Assembly (NCBI GenBank): GCA_030431485.1
Contig: JAUIIR010000025.1
Span: 1-53,576 of the forward strand
Direction of reading: 5' to 3'
DNA length: 53,576 nucleotides
Source of the DNA: Alphaproteobacteria bacterium
Lineage (GTDB): Bacteria > Pseudomonadota > Alphaproteobacteria > Rhodobacterales > Rhodobacteraceae
Shown here: positions 35,796 to 44,220 of the stretch, one piece after another
Numbering within the stretch: position 1 is the stretch's first letter
Layout: each line of letters begins with the position of its first letter
The notes under the pieces: generated by a model
What the model saw: only the letters and a program-made list of their open reading frames with translations
What the model was told of the DNA's origin: nothing
The model's database searches: none
Program-made: the position numbers and the translations under genes

Positions 35796-37772
35796 TTACT
35801 CGGCGGCGACCGCCGTTGGATCGGCGAGTGTAACAATGTCCATCATAATGGCGTTCAACTCGAAATCCTTGGGAGTGTAGACTTTCGCCACGCCCATTGC
35901 CCGCAGACGTTTGGCGTCTTCATCAGGGATAATTCCGCCGACGATCACGGGGATATGGCCGAGACCTGCATCGCGCATCTTGGTCATCATGTCTTCGACG
36001 AGCGGAATGTGGCTGCCTGACAGGATCGACAGGCCGACCACGTGGACTTCGTTCTCTTGCGCGGCGGTGACGATCTGGTCAGGGGTGAGGCGGATGCCTT
36101 CATAGTCGATATCCATTCCGCAATCGCGGGCTCGGAAAGCGATTTGTTCGGCGCCGTTGGAATGACCGTCAAGGCCCGGTTTACCGACAAGGAACTTGAG
36201 GCGACGGCCAAGGCGGTCACTGACGGCGTTGACCGCGTCGCGGATATCGTCGAGGCCTTCGGTTTTGTTGGACACGGATTTCGACACGCCGGTCGGGCCA
36301 CGGTATTCGCCGTAAACCGCGCGCATCTCACCAGCCCATTCGCCGGTGGTGACACCCGCCTTGGCGCAGGCGATGGAGGCGGGCATGACGTTTGCGCCGT
36401 CCTTGGCGGCGGCGCGCAGGTCGGCGAGGGCCTTTTGCACTGCGTCGCTGTCACGTTCGGCGCGCCATGCGTTGAGGCGGTTGATCTGCTCCTGTTCGAC
36501 AGCGGGGTCGACGACCATGATGCCGCCATCGTCGGTCTGGAGCGGTGAGGGTTCGCCTTCGACCCATTTGTTCACGCCGACAACGATGGTCTCGTTGCGT
36601 TCGATCCTGTTCAGGCGGTCGGCATTGGAGTCGACCAGACGGCCTTTCATGTATTCGATTGCGCCGATGGCGCCGCCCATCGAGTCGAGGTTGGCAAGCT
36701 CTGCGCGGGCACCTTCCTTGAGCTTCTCGACCTTGGCATCGACAGCGGGGTTGCCGTCGAAGAGGTCGTCGAATTCGAGAAGGTCGGTTTCGTAGGCAAG
36801 GATCTGCTGCATCCGCATGGACCATTGCTGGTCCCACGGGCGCGGCAGGCCAAGCGCTTCGTTCCATGCAGGAAGCTGAACGGCGCGGGCGCGGGCTTTC
36901 TTGGACAGTGTCACCGCGAGCATCTCGATCAGGATGCGGTAGACGTTGTTTTCAGGCTGCTGTTCGGTCAGGCCCAGCGAGTTCACCTGCACACCATAGC
37001 GGAAGCGACGATATTTGGGGTCAGTCACGCCGTAGCGCTGTTCGAGGATCTCGTCCCACAGGTCTACGAAGGCGCGCATTTTGCACATCTCGGTGACGAA
37101 CCGGATGCCAGCGTTTACGAAGAAGGAAATCCGGCCGCAGAGCGCCGGGAAGTCCTCGGCAGGCACTCGCGGCTTCAGTTCATCCAGAACGGCGATGGCG
37201 GTGGCCAACGCAAAGGAGAGTTCTTGCTCGGGCGTCGCGCCCGCTTCTTGCAGGTGGTAGGAACACACGTTCATCGGGTTCCATTTCGGGATATGCGTGT
37301 AACAGTATTCAGCCACGTCCCCGATCATCTTGAGCGACGGCTTCGGTGGGCAGATATAGGTGCCGCGCGACAGGTATTCCTTGATCAGGTCGTTCTGCAC
37401 GGTACCTTGCAATTTGCTGACATCCGCGCCCTGTTCCTCGGCCACGGCCACGTAGAGCGCGAGAAGCCAAGGCGCGGTTGCGTTAATCGTCATCGACGTG
37501 TTCATCTGCTCCAGAGGGATCTGGTCGAAGAGCGTGCGCATGTCACCGAGATGGCTAACCGGCACACCTACCTTGCCGACCTCACCGCGCGCGAGCACGT
37601 GATCGCTGTCATAACCCGTCTGCGTGGGCAGATCGAAGGCGACGGAAAGACCGGTTTGCCCCTTGGACAGGTTTGAGCGGTAGAGCGTGTTCGATGCCTT
37701 GGCAGTTGAGTGTCCCGCATAGGTGCGGATGAGCCAGGGGCGGTCGCGGGTGGGTGTCTGTGCGTCGGTCAT
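35796..37772 (-). CDS. ecm: ethylmalonyl-CoA mutase
   Basis: B12-dependent mutase that converts (2R)-ethylmalonyl-CoA to methylsuccinyl-CoA in the ethylmalonyl-CoA pathway (also called MeaA in methylotrophs). 658 residues in one chain: the N-terminal TIM barrel (RPWLIRTYAGHSTAKASN, LPTQTGYDSDH, NTSMTINATAPWLLALY) and a C-terminal cobalamin-binding domain with DGHSNG (the D-x-H-x-x-G lower-ligand motif) and GLSILSGSHIPLVE. The length and the ccr neighbour favour Ecm over methylmalonyl-CoA mutase. The start is ATG 37772. It has its own terminator. Confidence 0.93.
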   Translation of the reverse strand: MTDAQTPTRDRPWLIRTYAGHSTAKASNTLYRSNLSKGQTGLSVAFDLPTQTGYDSDHVLARGEVGKVGVPVSHLGDMRTLFDQIPLEQMNTSMTINATAPWLLALYVAVAEEQGADVSKLQGTVQNDLIKEYLSRGTYICPPKPSLKMIGDVAEYCYTHIPKWNPMNVCSYHLQEAGATPEQELSFALATAIAVLDELKPRVPAEDFPALCGRISFFVNAGIRFVTEMCKMRAFVDLWDEILEQRYGVTDPKYRRFRYGVQVNSLGLTEQQPENNVYRILIEMLAVTLSKKARARAVQLPAWNEALGLPRPWDQQWSMRMQQILAYETDLLEFDDLFDGNPAVDAKVEKLKEGARAELANLDSMGGAIGAIEYMKGRLVDSNADRLNRIERNETIVVGVNKWVEGEPSPLQTDDGGIMVVDPAVEQEQINRLNAWRAERDSDAVQKALADLRAAAKDGANVMPASIACAKAGVTTGEWAGEMRAVYGEYRGPTGVSKSVSNKTEGLDDIRDAVNAVSDRLGRRLKFLVGKPGLDGHSNGAEQIAFRARDCGMDIDYEGIRLTPDQIVTAAQENEVHVVGLSILSGSHIPLVEDMMTKMRDAGLGHIPVIVGGIIPDEDAKRLRAMGVAKVYTPKDFELNAIMMDIVTLADPTAVAAE

Positions 37773-37803
37773 GTCGGCTCCGTCAGGCGGGATTCACGTG
37801 TGT

Positions 37804-37814
37804 AATCTTGTTGC
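37804..37814. promoter_or_regulatory. AATCTTGTTGC motif upstream of ecm
   Basis: An 11-mer in the ecm/PlsB intergenic region, 32-42 nt from the ecm start, that is repeated exactly at 39433-39443 upstream of ccr. It reads on the plus strand in both places, so relative to ecm it is inverted. Candidate site for a shared regulator; weak. Confidence 0.25.
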
Positions 37815-38023
37815 GTGATGCGATGCATACGCGAAACTTTATGTCGCTGTCAATTCGCCGCGCTGCGGCGACGCGGTGTTTGCTGCGAGACAGCATAATT
37901 CATCACGTTTGTCTCTGAAAAGCACGACCGTTGTCGCATACAGTCCCAGTGTTGAAAGGGGCAACAAGACCAGCACTGCGCTTTGCTGTTTACCTGTACG
38001 GACTTCGTTGAAAGAGTGCGCTC

Positions 38024-39370
38024 ATGACAACGCAGGTGACTTTACCGCTCTGGGCCTTTCTTCTGATCCTGCTCTTTGCAGCGGTCACTTTTGCCTCGCA
38101 TTTCCTGTTTCCATCGGTCCGCTGGTTTTTTCGCAGGCGTATGGAGCGCGCTGTAAGACGGTTAAACGCGCGGCTTGAGCGGCCGATCCAACCGTTCAAG
38201 CTGTTGCGGCGACAGGATATGATACAACGTTTGGTCTACGATCCCGAAATCACCCAAGCGATTGTTGAACATGCCGAGGCGGAAGGTGTCCGGGAGGACG
38301 TCGCGTTCGAGCGCGCGCGTCGTTATGCGAAAGAAATTGTGCCGTCGTTTTCGGCCTGGGCCTATTTTGGCTTTGCCATTCGCGCCGCGCGGTTCCTGAG
38401 CAATTCCCTTTATCGCGTGCGTATGGTGCATCAGGATGCCGGGCTGGCATCGGTTGATCCGGACGCGACCGTTGTTTTTGTTATGAACCACCGGTCGAAT
38501 ATGGATTATGTGCTGGTGACCTACTTGGCTGCGGATCGGTCCGCTTTGTCCTATGCAGTGGGCGAATGGGCACGAGTGTGGCCGCTTTCGCGGTTGATCC
38601 GGGCTATGGGCGCGTATTTCATCCGCCGTAAGTCGCGCAATGATCTTTATCGTAAAGTGTTGGCGAAATACGTTCAGCAAGCCACTGCGGCAGGCGTGAC
38701 GCAGGCCGTTTTCCCTGAAGGTGGGTTGAGCCTTGATGGTAGTCTGGCCGAGCCAAAGGTCGGGATCCTGAAATACATGTTGGAAGGCGCGGCTCGGGCG
38801 GAGCGCGACGTGGTCTTTGTTCCTGTCGCCCTGAACTATGACAGGGTTCTTGAAGATACGATCCTTCTGGCAGCACAGCGGAAGGGCCAGCGGAAATTCC
38901 GTGCACGGATCAGCGTCGTGTTCCGTGCGATCCTGCGGCAGATTTGGTTGCGGGTGACGGGCAGGTTTCACCGGTTTGGCTATGCTGCGGTCAGTTTTGG
39001 TGAGCCTTTGTTGCTGAGCGAAGTCGACAAATCCGAGGACACGCCCGATGCGATTTCTTGCCAGATCATGACCCGGATCGCGGCGGCAGTCCCTGTTTTG
39101 CCCGTCCCGTTGATTGCTTTTTTGCTTTTGAAGAACGGGGCAATGTCGCGCGATGACCTTGAGGCGGCTGTCGCCGATAGCCTGAACCAGCTTGCGGGTG
39201 CAAAGGTCCATCTGCCGCGAAATGATAGGAACTACACAGTGGAATTTGGGCTCCGCAGTCTGCGCGAAAGAGGGCTGATAGCAGAGCATGCGGGGCAGAT
39301 CCGCCTCGTTCCGGATAAAGAAGAGCTCGCGCAGTTTTATGCAAACTCCATCAAGCACCTGATGAGATAG
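38024..39370 (+). CDS. PlsB-like glycerol-3-phosphate acyltransferase family protein
   Basis: 448-residue acyltransferase with an N-terminal membrane helix (about 8-30). Acyltransferase motifs: NHRSNMDYVL (HX4D), GAYFIRRKSRNDLYR, FPEGGLSLDGS and FVPVALNYDRVLE, the order and spacing seen in PlsB/GPAT proteins, although it is shorter than E. coli PlsB (about 800). It probably makes 1-acyl-glycerol-3-phosphate at the inner membrane. It lies between ecm and ccr, divergent from ecm, with an unclear ribosome-binding site (GAAAGAG). Confidence 0.85.
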   Translation: MTTQVTLPLWAFLLILLFAAVTFASHFLFPSVRWFFRRRMERAVRRLNARLERPIQPFKLLRRQDMIQRLVYDPEITQAIVEHAEAEGVREDVAFERARRYAKEIVPSFSAWAYFGFAIRAARFLSNSLYRVRMVHQDAGLASVDPDATVVFVMNHRSNMDYVLVTYLAADRSALSYAVGEWARVWPLSRLIRAMGAYFIRRKSRNDLYRKVLAKYVQQATAAGVTQAVFPEGGLSLDGSLAEPKVGILKYMLEGAARAERDVVFVPVALNYDRVLEDTILLAAQRKGQRKFRARISVVFRAILRQIWLRVTGRFHRFGYAAVSFGEPLLLSEVDKSEDTPDAISCQIMTRIAAAVPVLPVPLIAFLLLKNGAMSRDDLEAAVADSLNQLAGAKVHLPRNDRNYTVEFGLRSLRERGLIAEHAGQIRLVPDKEELAQFYANSIKHLMR

Positions 39371-39378
39371 AATTCTGC

Positions 39379-39410
39379 GACCGCGAATGTTTTTCTGCAT
39401 TCGCTCGGTC
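39379..39410 (+). terminator. hairpin after the PlsB-like gene
   Basis: GACC-GCGAATG (39379-39389) pairs with CATTCGC-(TC)-GGTC (39398-39410), 9 nt beyond the stop. There is no T-tract after the stem, so it may be a stabilising stem or weak terminator before ccr. Confidence 0.45.
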
Positions 39411-39432
39411 ATAAAATTACAAAATTACCCGA

Positions 39433-39443
39433 AATCTTGTTGC
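39433..39443. promoter_or_regulatory. AATCTTGTTGC motif upstream of ccr
   Basis: Exact second copy of the 11-mer found upstream of ecm, 84 nt before the ccr start. It is part of a looser inverted repeat TCTTG...CAAGA (39435-39455). Confidence 0.25.
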
Positions 39444-39527
39444 ATAATTTCAAGACGGGTCCTATTTCAGGGTCAGACGCCGCGGTTCTGCGTTGCGGCA
39501 CACAAAATATGACCCTAGGAGGCTCCA

Positions 39528-40814
39528 ATGGCTCTGGACCAGCAGACCGGTATTGCGGCGTATGACGCGCCTGAAAAAGACTTGTACGAGATCGGCGAAA
39601 TGCCCCCGCTCGGCTATGTTCCCAAGAAAATGTATGCATGGGCCATTCGCCGCGAGCGTCATGGCGAGCCGGAACAGTCGTTCGAAGTTGAAGTGGTCGA
39701 CACCTGGGATATCGACAGTCACGAGGTGCTGGTGCTCGTGATGGCGGCTGGTGTGAACTACAACGGTGTTTGGGCCGGGCTTGGGGTTCCCATCAGCCCG
39801 TTCGACGGACACAAGCAGCCGTATCACATCGCCGGGTCAGACGCGTCTGGTATCGTCTGGAAAGTGGGAGACAAGGTCAAACGCTGGAAAGTAGGCGACG
39901 AGGTCGTGATCCACTGCAACCAGGACGATGGCGACGACGAAGAGTGCAACGGTGGCGATCCCATGTTCAGCCCCACGCAGCGCATCTGGGGCTATGAGAC
40001 CCATGATGGCTCGTTCTCGCAGTTTACACGCGTTCAGGCGCAGCAGCTCATGCCGCGACCGAAGCACCTGACATGGGAAGAAAGCGCCTGCTACACGCTC
40101 ACACTTGCCACTGCCTACCGCATGCTGTTCGGTCACCAGCCGCACGAGCTGCGCCCGGGTCAAAACGTTCTGGTTTGGGGCGCCTCGGGTGGTTTGGGGT
40201 CCTACGCGATTCAGCTTGCGAATACGGCGGGCGCCAATGCGATCGGGGTGATCTCGGACGAAGACAAACGTGATTTCGTCATGTCGATGGGCGCCAAGGG
40301 TGTCATCAATCGGAAGGACTTCAACTGCTGGGGTCAGTTGCCGACGGTAAACACGCCTGAATACAAAGAATGGTTCAACGAGGCCCGCAAGTTCGGCAAG
40401 GCCATCTGGGATATCACCGGCAAAGGCAACAATGTCGACATGGTGTTCGAACATCCAGGCGAGTCGACCTTCCCGGTCTCGACACTGGTCTGCAAGAAGG
40501 GTGGCATGGTCGTGATCTGCGCCGGCACGACCGGGTTCAACTGTACCTTCGACGTGCGCTATATGTGGATGCACCAGAAGCGTCTTCAGGGCTCGCACTT
40601 TGCGCATCTCAAACAAGCTGCATCAGCAAATCAGCTGATGGTCGAGCGGCGTTTGGACCCGTGCATGTCGGAAGTGTTCCCGTGGGATGAGATCCCGCAG
40701 GCCCACACCAAGATGCTGCGCAATGAGCACAAGCCGGGCAATATGGCCGTGTTGGTTCAATCTCCAAAGACAGGTTTGCGCACTTTTGAGGATGCACTTG
40801 CGGCTCGGTCGTAA
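39528..40814 (+). CDS. ccr: crotonyl-CoA carboxylase/reductase
   Basis: Key enzyme of the ethylmalonyl-CoA pathway: NADPH-dependent reductive carboxylation of crotonyl-CoA to (2S)-ethylmalonyl-CoA. 428 residues, a medium-chain dehydrogenase fold. N-terminal EIGEMPPLGYVPKKMYAWAI, VMAAGVNYNGVWAGLG, HIAGSDASGIV, and the NADPH-binding VWGASGGLGSYAIQLA with GVISDEDKRDFVMSMGA. The start is ATG 39528, after AGGAGG. It has a strong terminator after it and so is monocistronic. Confidence 0.95.
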   Translation: MALDQQTGIAAYDAPEKDLYEIGEMPPLGYVPKKMYAWAIRRERHGEPEQSFEVEVVDTWDIDSHEVLVLVMAAGVNYNGVWAGLGVPISPFDGHKQPYHIAGSDASGIVWKVGDKVKRWKVGDEVVIHCNQDDGDDEECNGGDPMFSPTQRIWGYETHDGSFSQFTRVQAQQLMPRPKHLTWEESACYTLTLATAYRMLFGHQPHELRPGQNVLVWGASGGLGSYAIQLANTAGANAIGVISDEDKRDFVMSMGAKGVINRKDFNCWGQLPTVNTPEYKEWFNEARKFGKAIWDITGKGNNVDMVFEHPGESTFPVSTLVCKKGGMVVICAGTTGFNCTFDVRYMWMHQKRLQGSHFAHLKQAASANQLMVERRLDPCMSEVFPWDEIPQAHTKMLRNEHKPGNMAVLVQSPKTGLRTFEDALAARS

Positions 40815-40845
40815 CCTTCTGCTTACCTCTAAACGCTAAAAAGAC

Positions 40846-40875
40846 CCCGCAGGCCTTGATCCTGCGGGTTTTTTT
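40846..40875 (+). terminator. ccr terminator
   Basis: CCCGCAGG/CCTGCGGG, an 8-bp perfect stem with a 7-nt loop, followed by seven Ts. Strong intrinsic terminator starting 31 nt after the ccr stop. Confidence 0.93.
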
Positions 40876-41019
40876 ACGTCCGGTATGCGCAGTCTGGAAT
40901 GGCACGTGGCTTCCCGGCCTCACCAGAAATGGGGAGTTGGAATCAGGGAGTTTGCCACGGTTCAGACACATGTTATGGTTGTATTAACGTTCTGTTAACT
41001 ATCTTTAGGTGACGCTGTT

Positions 41020-41235
41020 ATGGGACATGACTGGATCATAGATGTGCTCACGGATCTCAAGACATTCGCGGTAGCGAATGATCTGGAGGCTTTGGCAGCC
41101 AAGCTTGATGATACGCAAGTGGTGGCCAAAGCCGAGATCGGAGCGCGCGGCAAAGGGATAGACCGTGGGCTTTTTGGAGAGAGTGCCGCAGTTGGACGAT
41201 GTGATCGCGCGGTTGGAGTGCGCAGAACATCCTGA
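41020..41235 (+). CDS. small protein upstream of luxR
   Basis: 71 residues. The first 43 (GHDWIIDVLTDLKTFAVAND, then LEALAAKLDDTQVVAKAEI) form a convincing amphipathic helical protein of a kind I recall before LuxR-type genes in Rhodobacteraceae. The C-terminal third overlaps luxR by 71 nt in another frame and is less convincing. The start is ATG 41020; upstream AGGTGACG is a fair ribosome-binding site. Cytoplasmic; function unknown. Coupling with luxR translation is possible. Confidence 0.65.
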   Translation: MGHDWIIDVLTDLKTFAVANDLEALAAKLDDTQVVAKAEIGARGKGIDRGLFGESAAVGRCDRAVGVRRTS

Positions 41236-41893
41236 CGCGCTTCAGGCGGTTATTGAGTGGCTACGCGACTATTATTCTGTTGACGACATTGTTTACCATT
41301 GGGTGTCGAGCAACGGAGACCAATACGGGTGCGGCACCTATGATCCCAAATGGGTCGCCCGGTATCTGGAAAAAGGGTACCTGCGCATCGACCCTGTCGT
41401 GATCGGCTGCTACCAGCGGTTTCATCCTGTCGACTGGAAAAGACTGGATTGGTCGGGCAAGGCAGCGCGATCTTTCATGCAGGATGCGGCAGAGCACGGT
41501 GTTGGACATCAGGGGTATTCCATTCCGATCCGCGGGCCGAATGGGCAGTTCGCTTTATTCACAGTCAGCCATAGTTGCGATGACGAGCAATGGGCGAGTT
41601 TTACTGAACTCAACCGTCGCGACCTGATCCTGCTGGCGCATTATTTCAACCAAACGGCACTTAAACTTGAGCCAGGGCGCAAGCCCGAACCGACGCAGCC
41701 TTTGTCGCCCCGTGAGGTCGAGACAATGACACTTTTGGCGGTGGGCTACAGCCGCGCGCAGGTTGCTGAAACGCTGGCTATCTCGGAACATACGCTGCGC
41801 GTCTACATCGAAAGCGCCCGGTTCAAGTTGGGGGCGCTGAACACAACGCACGCGGTTGCACGCGCCATGGCGCGTGGGCAGATTATCGTGTAG
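41165..41893 (+). CDS. LuxR-family acyl-homoserine-lactone-responsive regulator
   Basis: 242 residues. The N-terminal autoinducer-binding domain has Y-x-x-x-W-x-x-x-Y spacing (YDPKWVARYLEKGYLRIDPV), with the conserved Asp-Pro and a later Trp in HPVDWKRL. The C-terminal GerE-type HTH runs from LSPREVETMTLLAVGYSRAQ through SEHTLRVYIESARFKLGALN. GTG start at 41165 after AAGGGA. It is followed 117 nt later by the luxI homologue. No clear lux box was found in the gap. Confidence 0.92.
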   Translation: MGFLERVPQLDDVIARLECAEHPDALQAVIEWLRDYYSVDDIVYHWVSSNGDQYGCGTYDPKWVARYLEKGYLRIDPVVIGCYQRFHPVDWKRLDWSGKAARSFMQDAAEHGVGHQGYSIPIRGPNGQFALFTVSHSCDDEQWASFTELNRRDLILLAHYFNQTALKLEPGRKPEPTQPLSPREVETMTLLAVGYSRAQVAETLAISEHTLRVYIESARFKLGALNTTHAVARAMARGQIIV

Positions 41894-42010
41894 GTCGCCT
41901 CGACCATTCTTGGCGGCGCTCGCGGGTTTTTCCAGCGCGCAACGCACGGTGCCCGAAGCATCCATTCACATCTGCGCATGAGCGTGCCCCCGGCAACGGA
42001 GGGCATAGAC

Positions 42011-42649
42011 ATGATTCGATATCTCTACGGCGATCAACTGATTGACCACCCGAAACTGGCACATACCATGTTCGAAGACCGCGCGGGCCAATTCAAAACG
42101 CGGCTTGGCTGGGAGGTTCAGGTCAACGCATTTGGGGAGGAACGCGACGCGTACGACGATCTCAATCCGCTTTATGTCATTTGGGAAACCGCAATGGGCG
42201 CGCATGGCGGATCTATGCGGTTTCTGCCGACGACCGGGCGTACGATGGTCAATGAACATTTTCTCGATCTGACCGATGGGGTGCCGTTTCAGAGTCCGTT
42301 CATCTGGGAATGCACGCGGTTTTGCCTGTCGCGCCATGCCGAGCCGGGCACGGCAGCAGCTCTGATGCTGGCCGGAGGAGAAATCATGCAAGGCTTTGGG
42401 ATCAGGCATTTCGTCGGCGTGTTCGATGCGCGGATGGTGCGGATTTACAACCGGATCGGGGCTGCGCCCGAGGTCCTGGGTACGCAGGGCGCGGGACGGC
42501 AGACGATCAGCGTTGGGCTTTGGGAATTCAGTGAGGCTGCGCAAAAGCGGGTGTCGCAGGTGGCAGGTATTCCATTGCAGTCGTCACGCGACTGGTTCGA
42601 GAAGTCCTTTGGTGACGTGCTGCCGCAACAGGACGTAAGCGCGGCCTGA
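42011..42649 (+). CDS. acyl-homoserine-lactone synthase (LuxI family)
   Basis: 212 residues. It makes N-acyl-homoserine lactone from S-adenosylmethionine and acyl-ACP. LuxI family marks: the N-terminal MFEDRAGQFKTRLGWEV (R-x-x-x-F-x-x-R-x-x-W), the acidic/Asp region ERDAYDDLNPLYVI, GGSMRFLPTTGRTMV and WECTRFCL (E-x-T-R). Start ATG 42011, 7 nt after GGAGGG. The acyl chain made cannot be read from the sequence. It pairs with the preceding LuxR. Confidence 0.93.
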   Translation: MIRYLYGDQLIDHPKLAHTMFEDRAGQFKTRLGWEVQVNAFGEERDAYDDLNPLYVIWETAMGAHGGSMRFLPTTGRTMVNEHFLDLTDGVPFQSPFIWECTRFCLSRHAEPGTAAALMLAGGEIMQGFGIRHFVGVFDARMVRIYNRIGAAPEVLGTQGAGRQTISVGLWEFSEAAQKRVSQVAGIPLQSSRDWFEKSFGDVLPQQDVSAA

Positions 42650-42687
42650 CGCTGGTGCCTGCTGCGCGGGCGCTATAGGGTCCGCGC

Positions 42688-44220
42688 ATGACCCTGCCCG
42701 CGCTCACATATTCCGAAGATCAGGTCGCTGCACATGATGCGGTGGCCGAGATGCTGCGCGAGGCGGGCATCGACTTGGATGATGGCCTTCTGCTGCCTCC
42801 GCGCGACGGTAAAACCAAGATTATGGCGATCACCGGCAAGGCTGGATCAGGCAAGACCTTGCTTTTGGCCGAGCTGTGCAAGTCGTTGCAGGCAGCGGGC
42901 GTCGACGTTGTCTCGGGCGATTACGAAGGACGCCGTCGCAAAGATCGCCGGACTTTGGCTGTGCTGGCCCCGACCAACAAGGCCGCGTTTGTGCTGCGCA
43001 TGCGCGGTGTGCCTGCAACGACCATTCATCGCATTCTCTACACGCCGGTCTATGATCCGGAATATGAGCGCATCGCCGAATGGCTCATGGGCAATGGCGA
43101 TCAACCCGAGATCGAAGGGCTGACCGAAGAAGCCCTCGCGCGGGCGCAGATGTCGTACGAAGCGCACAAGTCGATCCCGGCGGCTTTGGCTGCCGCAGGT
43201 CTGCGTGGGTCGGATTTCATTACCGGTTGGAAGCGCCGCGAAGATCCATTGGACATTGGCTTTGTTGACGAAGCGTCGATGCTTGACGAACGGCAGGTCG
43301 AGGATTTGCGCGAGATCTTCCCGAACCTGCTGCTGTTCGGCGATCCGGCGCAGCTGGCCCCGGTGAACCAGTCGGGCAAAATGGTCTTCGATACGCTGGC
43401 ACCGAGCCAGGTGCTGAACCTGAACCGCATTCACCGGCAGGACGCGGACAACCCCATTCTGGATCTGGCGCATGCGCTTGCCGACCCGAACCTGAGTTTT
43501 GACGGGTTCGAACGCATGGTCGAAGACATTGCGCGGAGCGATGACCGGGTGGTGCTTGGCCAACGGGTTGAGGTCGATCTCATGGCGCGGTCTCCTGTGC
43601 TGGTCTGGCGCAATGCGACGCGTATTCGGCTAATCAATGCATTCCGGTCTGTCTATGGCGCGCCGGAAGATTCGCTTCTGGAAGGCGAGCCGCTGATCTG
43701 CGACGGCTTGGAATTGCCGCTGAAACACCGCAAGAAACGGTTGGACCTTGAGGCCCGGGGGCTGATCAAAGGCGCGCAAGTGATCTACCTCGGGCCGGGG
43801 CGCAAGCCTGGATTTTCGCGGCTGCATGTGATCGGGGCGGAGGATCCGCAGGTGTCGGCGGCATCCATCGTCAAGATTGAAAAACCGGGCGAAGAGGAGC
43901 CGTTCATCCCCTTCGCCGCCCGCATGGGGGCGACGTTCCTGCATGGGGCAGCGGTGACGATCCACAAGGCGCAGGGTTCGCAATGGGACGAGGTGCAGGT
44001 CTTCGCGCCCGACCTTTACGCGGCCGCCCGGATGGGGCGGAGCGAGGCGGGTCAGCCGCTCTGGAAACGGCTGGCCTATGTGGCGATCACGCGGGCGCAG
44101 ACGCGTCTTCACTGGGTGGTGCGCGCCCGGCTGTCAAAGCCGAGCGGGCCGCTGCAGGTGGACGATCTGAGGGCCGCCCCTGCGGCCCCCTTGGCTTTGG
44201 AAGTCGAAGCCGAGTTCTAA
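42688..44220 (+). CDS. RecD-like superfamily 1 DNA helicase
   Basis: 510 residues. Walker A GKAGSGKT (50-57), APTNKAAFVLR (motif Ia), GFVDEASMLDE (motif II), LLFGDPAQLAPV (motif III), a late TIHKAQGSQWDEV (motif V) and YVAITRAQTRL (motif VI). This is the short RecD/Dda-like layout (an ATP-dependent 5'-3' helicase), without the N-terminal domain of RecD itself. It begins 38 nt after luxI. A role in DNA repair or restart is likely. It converges with the oxidoreductase gene, a 4-nt overlap. Confidence 0.85.
   Translation: MTLPALTYSEDQVAAHDAVAEMLREAGIDLDDGLLLPPRDGKTKIMAITGKAGSGKTLLLAELCKSLQAAGVDVVSGDYEGRRRKDRRTLAVLAPTNKAAFVLRMRGVPATTIHRILYTPVYDPEYERIAEWLMGNGDQPEIEGLTEEALARAQMSYEAHKSIPAALAAAGLRGSDFITGWKRREDPLDIGFVDEASMLDERQVEDLREIFPNLLLFGDPAQLAPVNQSGKMVFDTLAPSQVLNLNRIHRQDADNPILDLAHALADPNLSFDGFERMVEDIARSDDRVVLGQRVEVDLMARSPVLVWRNATRIRLINAFRSVYGAPEDSLLEGEPLICDGLELPLKHRKKRLDLEARGLIKGAQVIYLGPGRKPGFSRLHVIGAEDPQVSAASIVKIEKPGEEEPFIPFAARMGATFLHGAAVTIHKAQGSQWDEVQVFAPDLYAAARMGRSEAGQPLWKRLAYVAITRAQTRLHWVVRARLSKPSGPLQVDDLRAAPAAPLALEVEAEF

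Noticed and set aside
40984..40998. TTAAC/GTTAA repeat upstream of the small luxR-linked gene as a lux box
   Set aside because: Too short (5-bp arms, 5-nt gap) and unlike known lux boxes; AT-rich promoter sequence explains it.
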